From assembly GCA_042096095.1 (NCBI GenBank), contig JBELME010000152.1, positions 1 to 9,711 of the forward strand: 9,711 bases of DNA, in the 5' to 3' direction. The notes beneath the pieces were generated by a model, which was not told where the DNA came from, searched no databases, and saw only the letters and a program-made list of their open reading frames with translations. The stretch is from Enterovibrio sp042096095. GTDB taxonomy: Bacteria; Pseudomonadota; Gammaproteobacteria; Enterobacterales; Vibrionaceae. Positions within the stretch are counted from its first letter, which is position 1. Each line of letters starts with the position of its first letter. This document shows positions 7,600 to 9,711 of the stretch, piece by piece. The translations under genes and the position numbers were made by a program.

Positions 7600-7677
7600 T
7601 CAGCCTTCAAAAAGGAAGTTGTCATCTTGCTCAACACGGTGTCGCACATTCACGGGCCGGTAAACCAACGGGTCCAT
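7600..7677 (-). CDS. Hypothetical 25-residue small protein in the candidate RNA
   Basis: The ORF starts ATG at 7677, 20 nt from the predicted transcript start, and ends TGA at 7600-7602. It begins MDPLVYRPVNVRHRVEQ and ends DDNFLFEG. It is a charged, soluble-looking peptide with a basic middle and an acidic end, with no membrane segment. A TTG directly precedes the ATG. The ribosome site is poor (GGTAG about 9 nt upstream), and the region would be partly folded in the RNA's 5' domain. The composition looks protein-like, but ORFs of this length are common by chance. The placement between a promoter and a terminator is the main argument. I do not recognise the family. Confidence 0.3.
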   Translation of the reverse strand: MDPLVYRPVNVRHRVEQDDNFLFEG

Positions 7678-7703
7678 CAATGCGCTACCAGATGACAGTG
7701 CCT

Positions 7704-7709
7704 ACTATA
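7704..7709 (-). promoter_or_regulatory. -10 box of the candidate small RNA
   Basis: TATAGT on the minus strand matches five of six consensus positions. No recognisable -35 hexamer lies 16-18 bp upstream, which fits an activator-dependent promoter. Confidence 0.45.
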
Positions 7710-7729
7710 CCCATCGAGCATCGCGTCTT

Positions 7730-7745
7730 TTTGAAGCAGATCAAT
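7730..7745 (-). promoter_or_regulatory. CRP-like site upstream of the candidate small RNA
   Basis: ATTGATCTGCTTCAAA on the minus strand keeps the symmetric TGA-N6-TCA core of the CRP site TGTGA-N6-TCACA (7 of 10 half-site bases). Its centre is 31 bp from the centre of the -10 box, about -40.5 from the predicted start. That is within one base of the class II position (-41.5), where CRP replaces a -35 element. Activation is inference; a site over -35 could also repress. Confidence 0.4.
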
Positions 7746-7752
7746 GTTTGGT

Positions 7753-7917
7753 TCAATTCTTCATCAGTAGAAAAAACAAAAGAATCATCCTCTCGTTTGT
7801 CACCTCGCCTTCCAATCGAACCAACCTTTTCCAACGGAGACGTTTCTTTACGCTGAAAGAATAAGTGTTCTCTTGCATAGCTCCACCAAAGAGAACTCTG
7901 TCTTGTTTATCGTGCAT
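7753..7917 (-). CDS. Hypothetical 54-residue small ORF (doubtful)
   Basis: The frame starts at ATG 7917 (MHDKQDRVLFGGAMQENT), has an internal ATG at 7878 preceded by GGTGGAG, and has a strongly basic middle (KKRLRWKRLVR). It ends with the hydrophobic segment MILLFFLLMKN. The ribosome site for 7917 is poor and the GGAG before 7878 is too close (2 nt). A second, overlapping frame (7685-7906) is also open for 73 codons without an ATG, so neither frame is clearly coding. No terminator separates it from the candidate small RNA downstream. I do not recognise it. It may be chance. Confidence 0.15.
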   Translation of the reverse strand: MHDKQDRVLFGGAMQENTYSFSVKKRLRWKRLVRLEGEVTNERMILLFFLLMKN

Positions 7918-7931
7918 CTCAATCAATTGCT

Positions 7932-7960
7932 CTCAAAATGCACAATCTGATTGTTAGAAT
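7932..7960 (+). promoter_or_regulatory. Weak promoter candidate for the sigma operon
   Basis: TAGAAT (7955-7960) matches the -10 consensus at five of six positions. CTCAAA, 17 bp upstream, is a poor -35. It would give a leader of about 145 nt before the sigma ATG. I saw no clear ECF-type autoregulatory promoter. Confidence 0.2.
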
Positions 7961-8111
7961 ATTTAACACTGATAAGAACAAGGATAAATTGGAAGAAAAA
8001 ACTACACTTAGATCGTCAATGAATCATGCTCGCAAGCCACAGCGTCATCCTCATCGTCACCCAATGGCTGTCTTTAATTGCGAAAAAAACGAAGAGCGAA
8101 GGATAGCCTGA
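7938..8111 (+). CDS. Hypothetical 57-residue His/Arg-rich small ORF abutting the sigma gene
   Basis: The ORF runs from ATG 7938 (MHNLIVRIFNTDKNKDKLEE) to TGA 8109-8111, directly followed by the sigma ATG (TGAATG). Near its middle is the run RKPQRHPHRHP, and it ends EKNEERRIA. It covers the sigma gene's ribosome site (8099-8103), so translating it could open or control sigma translation. Against it: no Shine-Dalgarno before 7938, and the best -10-like hexamer (7955-7960) lies inside it. An internal ATG at 8019 would give 30 residues, also without a ribosome site. I do not recognise a family. Leader peptide or chance are both possible. Confidence 0.2.
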   Translation: MHNLIVRIFNTDKNKDKLEEKTTLRSSMNHARKPQRHPHRHPMAVFNCEKNEERRIA

Positions 8112-8687
8112 ATGGTTTTGAAAAAAATTCGAAATAAAACCGAAGATACGCAGGTCTCTACTGATATGGAAAAACAAAGACGATACGAAGCGCTCGTGAG
8201 AGCCTGGCACAGGGACCTCTATCGCTACGCATATTGGCTTACAAAAGACCAACATGTCGCGGAAGATTTGGTACAAGAGACTTGTCTACGTGCTTGGCGA
8301 TCGCTCGATAGCCTTCAAGATGATAATGCGGCGAAAGCATGGCTAATCACCATTCTTCGTCGAGAAAACGCACGCCGATTCGAGCGCAAGCAGCTAGAAT
8401 TGGTTGATATTGATGATCATCAAGTCGCAGACAATGCCCAGCCGAGCGAAGAAGCGTCGGTCGAGCAGCAATGGCTGCACAAACAAATCATGCGTCTTGC
8501 CCCCGAATACCGTGAGCCACTCGTACTTCAAGTCATGGCGGGATTCAGCGGTGAAGAAATTGCAGATATATTAGATTTGAATAAAAACACTGTGATGACT
8601 CGCCTTTTTAGAGCGCGTAATCAATTGAAAGAGTTCATGGACAATCAAAACACACCACAAAGAGGAGCGCAAAATGGACGATCTTGA
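8112..8687 (+). CDS. ECF-type RNA polymerase sigma factor
   Basis: This 191-residue sigma-70-family protein has region 2 at about 25-93, including RDLYRYAYWL and DLVQETCLRAWRSL (core binding and -10 recognition). Region 4 is at about 127-175, with the helix-turn-helix FSGEEIADILDLNKNTVMTR and RLFRARNQLKE for -35 recognition. Regions 1.1 and 3 are absent, as in ECF sigmas. The ATG at 8112 has AAGGA 8 nt upstream. An ATG at 8166 (MEKQRRYEALVRAW) would still keep both domains but has only a weak AGG. The 3' end overlaps the DUF3379 gene by 14 nt, so the two are co-translated and the downstream product is the likely regulator. Target promoters are unknown; the position between fadI and fadL suggests, but does not prove, a membrane-lipid or fatty-acid signal. 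Confidence 0.93.
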   Translation: MVLKKIRNKTEDTQVSTDMEKQRRYEALVRAWHRDLYRYAYWLTKDQHVAEDLVQETCLRAWRSLDSLQDDNAAKAWLITILRRENARRFERKQLELVDIDDHQVADNAQPSEEASVEQQWLHKQIMRLAPEYREPLVLQVMAGFSGEEIADILDLNKNTVMTRLFRARNQLKEFMDNQNTPQRGAQNGRS

Positions 8688-9396
8688 ATTTCGTCGCCGT
8701 CTTCTCGCCGACCCCCAAGACCAAGATCCTGAGTTGCTCGATGCCAAACGTAACTCAGCAGCAAACCAAAGCCTTGCTTCAGAGCTAGAGCAATTAGATG
8801 CGATGATCGATCAGGCATTGAGAGTTGACGTGCCAGACGACCTTGTCGATAAAGTATTGTTTAAGCAAACCAGCGATGTTGTTCGAGAAAAGCGCCAACC
8901 CAAGTTTCACTTGGCCATTGCCGCCTCCGTCGCATTTGTCTTTGGCATCATGCTTGGTCAATTTAATTGGTCGAACTTACCTGTTTTGCCCGGTGACCAA
9001 AGCCTAGGGCAAATTGCGCTGCAGCATTACTACCATGAAGAAGGGTTTACGCTTAACGCCAACGAAGGCGCAAGCCTTCAACAAGTGAATGCAAAACTCG
9101 CACCTTTAGGAAACACGTTTAGTGGAAGTTTGCCGGGTCAAATTGCTTACTTGAACCACTGTAGCTTTGACGATCAGCATGCTGTTCATATGGTGCTAAA
9201 AGCAGAGAATGGTGAAGATTTCACTGTATTTGTGGTGCCGCAAAAATCACCAGCGATGGAAACATTTAGCGATGGCAACATGGAAGCGATTTCCCTACCA
9301 GCCGAAAACAGTAGCGTGATTGTTGTGGGTGAAGAAGGGTCAAACATCCTTCCTCTTGCAGAGTCACTGAAAAAGCATTTGAATCAAAAAGCATAG
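8674..9396 (+). CDS. DUF3379-type membrane protein, probable anti-sigma factor
   Basis: This 240-residue protein has one predicted transmembrane helix at about 79-96 (HLAIAASVAFVFGIMLGQF), preceded by the basic stretch REKRQPK. That gives an N-in topology: about 78 cytoplasmic residues, acidic and helical, and about 140 periplasmic residues. This layout is that of membrane anti-sigma factors that hold an ECF sigma until a periplasmic signal. The N-terminal part lacks the zinc motif HxxxCxxC of ZAS anti-sigmas. The periplasmic part has a single Cys163 (LNHCSF) and a segment DFTVFVVPQKSP. I assign DUF3379 from memory of the same gene order and sequence style in vibrios. Start ATG 8674 follows GAGGAG by 6 nt and overlaps the sigma gene by 14 nt. 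A terminator follows. The anti-sigma role is inference. Confidence 0.85.
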   Translation: MDDLEFRRRLLADPQDQDPELLDAKRNSAANQSLASELEQLDAMIDQALRVDVPDDLVDKVLFKQTSDVVREKRQPKFHLAIAASVAFVFGIMLGQFNWSNLPVLPGDQSLGQIALQHYYHEEGFTLNANEGASLQQVNAKLAPLGNTFSGSLPGQIAYLNHCSFDDQHAVHMVLKAENGEDFTVFVVPQKSPAMETFSDGNMEAISLPAENSSVIVVGEEGSNILPLAESLKKHLNQKA

Positions 9397-9434
9397 GCCT
9401 AGCGACTTTGCGATAAAACATTCATTTACACAAT

Positions 9435-9465
9435 AAGGGAGAAGCAAACGCCTCTCCCTTTTTTT
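9435..9465 (+). terminator. Terminator of the sigma/DUF3379 operon
   Basis: The 8-bp stem AAGGGAGA/TCTCCCTT, extended inward by GC/GC around a small loop, is followed by T5, giving a seven-base T run with the stem's last bases. It lies 39 bp after the DUF3379 stop and separates this operon from fadL. Confidence 0.88.
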
Positions 9466-9520
9466 ATCTATAAAACAATCAGCTAAGACAAATCAACTCA
9501 TAAACAAGACAGCATCTCAT

Positions 9521-9537
9521 AACTGGTCAGATTTCAA
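9521..9537 (+). promoter_or_regulatory. FadR-type operator of fadL
   Basis: AACTGGTCAGATTTCAA matches the left half and centre of the FadR operator (AACTGGTCNGA exact) but diverges in the right half. It lies 89 bp before the fadL ATG and overlaps the candidate -35 box, suiting repression. Confidence 0.65.
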
Positions 9538-9560
9538 AATTTTATCCTACACAATAGAAT
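9532..9560 (+). promoter_or_regulatory. Candidate promoter of fadL
   Basis: -10 TAGAAT (9555-9560), five of six consensus bases, lies 17 bp after a weak -35 TTTCAA (9532-9537). The leader would be about 60 nt. The FadR-type box covers the -35. Confidence 0.45.
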
Positions 9561-9625
9561 CCGCGCGGCTACATAAAGCCCATATAAAGAAAATTACAAT
9601 AAATTCATTTGGATAAATTCACATT

Positions 9626-9711
9626 ATGAATAAGAAGCGTCTGTTTATTCGTTCAGCTATTGCAGTGGCTGTAGCGGCAAGTTCTACGTCAGCGTTCGCC
9701 GCTGGCTTCCA
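9626..9711 (+). CDS. fadL: FadL, outer-membrane long-chain fatty acid channel (3'-truncated by window end)
   Basis: Only the first 28 codons and two bases are present. They encode a Sec signal peptide: basic start MNKKRLFIRS, hydrophobic AIAVAVAASS, and c-region TSAFA. Predicted cleavage after Ala25 leaves AGF followed by a codon beginning CA, matching the E. coli FadL mature start AGFQ after a signal of the same 25 residues. FadL imports long-chain fatty acids across the outer membrane, supplying substrate for FadIJ on the other side of the window. The ribosome site is weak (GGA about 12 nt upstream). The gene lies after the terminator of the sigma operon and behind a FadR-type box. The identification rests on the signal peptide and context only, so a FadL paralogue cannot be excluded. 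Confidence 0.8.
   Translation, partial: MNKKRLFIRSAIAVAVAASSTSAFAAGF

Larger units (their letters stand above)
7485..7697 (-). ncRNA. Candidate small RNA (about 213 nt), possibly dual-function
   Basis: The right end is set by the strong terminator at 7485-7513. The left end is predicted from -10 TATAGT (7704-7709), giving a start near 7697. The first eight bases, UGUCAUCU, pair perfectly with AGAUGACA at 7620-7627. Inside that, GCGCAUU pairs with AAUGUGC (one G-U) and GGU with ACC, giving a nested 5' domain. A hairpin UCAGGU/ACCUGA (7571-7587) follows an unpaired pyrimidine stretch CUUUACUUUCUCC, and the U-rich terminator tail would suit Hfq. A 25-codon ORF begins 20 nt from the start. V. 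cholerae has a dual-function RNA, VcdRP (29-residue VcdP plus a base-pairing segment); I cannot show homology. It could instead be just a small-protein mRNA. Confidence 0.45.
7380..8111. other. Gene-poor interval between fadI and the sigma-factor gene
   Basis: These 732 bp separate the divergent fadIJ operon and the sigma operon. The left 80 bp hold the fadIJ promoter and operators. Positions 7485-7745 hold a leftward candidate small-RNA unit with its own terminator and promoter. Positions 7746-8111 hold an 8-bp stem (7867-7874 with 7889-7896, loop 14), a 6-bp inverted repeat GTGCAT/ATGCAC (7912-7917, 7938-7943), a weak promoter-like site and low-confidence small ORFs. No protein of 60 residues or more with a plausible start and ribosome site is seen here. 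Confidence 0.6.

Noticed and set aside
7867..7896. Stem GTTCTCTT/AAGAGAAC as a terminator
   Set aside because: There is no T run on either strand and the loop is 14 nt. It is noted only as a stem of unknown role.
8016..8276. 86-codon open frame on the minus strand over the sigma start
   Set aside because: It overlaps the conserved region 2 of the sigma gene in antisense and has no supporting signals.
9561..9568. CCGCGCGG palindrome in the fadL leader
   Set aside because: It is short, has no paired element, and cannot form a useful hairpin.
1..9711. CRISPR array, insertion sequence, tRNA or rRNA genes
   Set aside because: No direct-repeat array, transposase, terminal repeats or tRNA cloverleaf was seen on either strand.

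Overview
The window reads as chromosomal DNA from a marine gammaproteobacterium, most probably a member of the Vibrionaceae. This rests on close resemblance of the products to SmrB, SixA, FadJ, FadI and FadL, on the gene neighbourhood (smrB - sixA - M16 peptidase - fadJI - ECF sigma/DUF3379 - fadL), and on FadR-type operators. I name no genus; moderate base composition would fit Vibrio, Grimontia, Enterovibrio or relatives. There is no sign of phage, transposon, CRISPR or a recently acquired island.

Left part (1-3837): the 3' part of smrB (ribosome-collision endonuclease) runs rightward into a strong bidirectional terminator shared with the leftward sixA (phosphohistidine phosphatase). A gene for a large cytoplasmic-looking M16 zinc peptidase runs rightward from the short divergent region beside sixA. 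A second bidirectional terminator separates it from fadJ.

Middle (3913-7445): fadI and fadJ form a leftward, translationally coupled operon (TAATG junction). It encodes the two subunits of a beta-oxidation complex: thiolase FadI and hydratase/3-hydroxyacyl-CoA dehydrogenase FadJ. Its promoter carries a near-consensus FadR operator over the predicted transcription start and a second imperfect palindrome over the -35 region.

Interval 7446-8111: no annotated-size gene. I propose a leftward transcription unit of about 210 nt with a -10 box, a CRP-like site at a class II position, a 25-codon ORF just after the predicted start, several hairpins, a pyrimidine-rich unpaired stretch and a terminator with a U tail. 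This is the best candidate for something undescribed: a small RNA, possibly a dual-function RNA. Two other small ORFs here are weaker.

Right part (8112-9711): an ECF-type sigma factor overlaps by 14 nt the gene for a single-pass membrane protein of DUF3379 type, probably its anti-sigma factor. A terminator and a FadR-box promoter follow, then the start of fadL (outer-membrane long-chain fatty acid channel), cut by the window end. The sigma/anti-sigma pair thus sits between two FadR-marked fatty-acid loci that supply import (FadL) and degradation (FadIJ).
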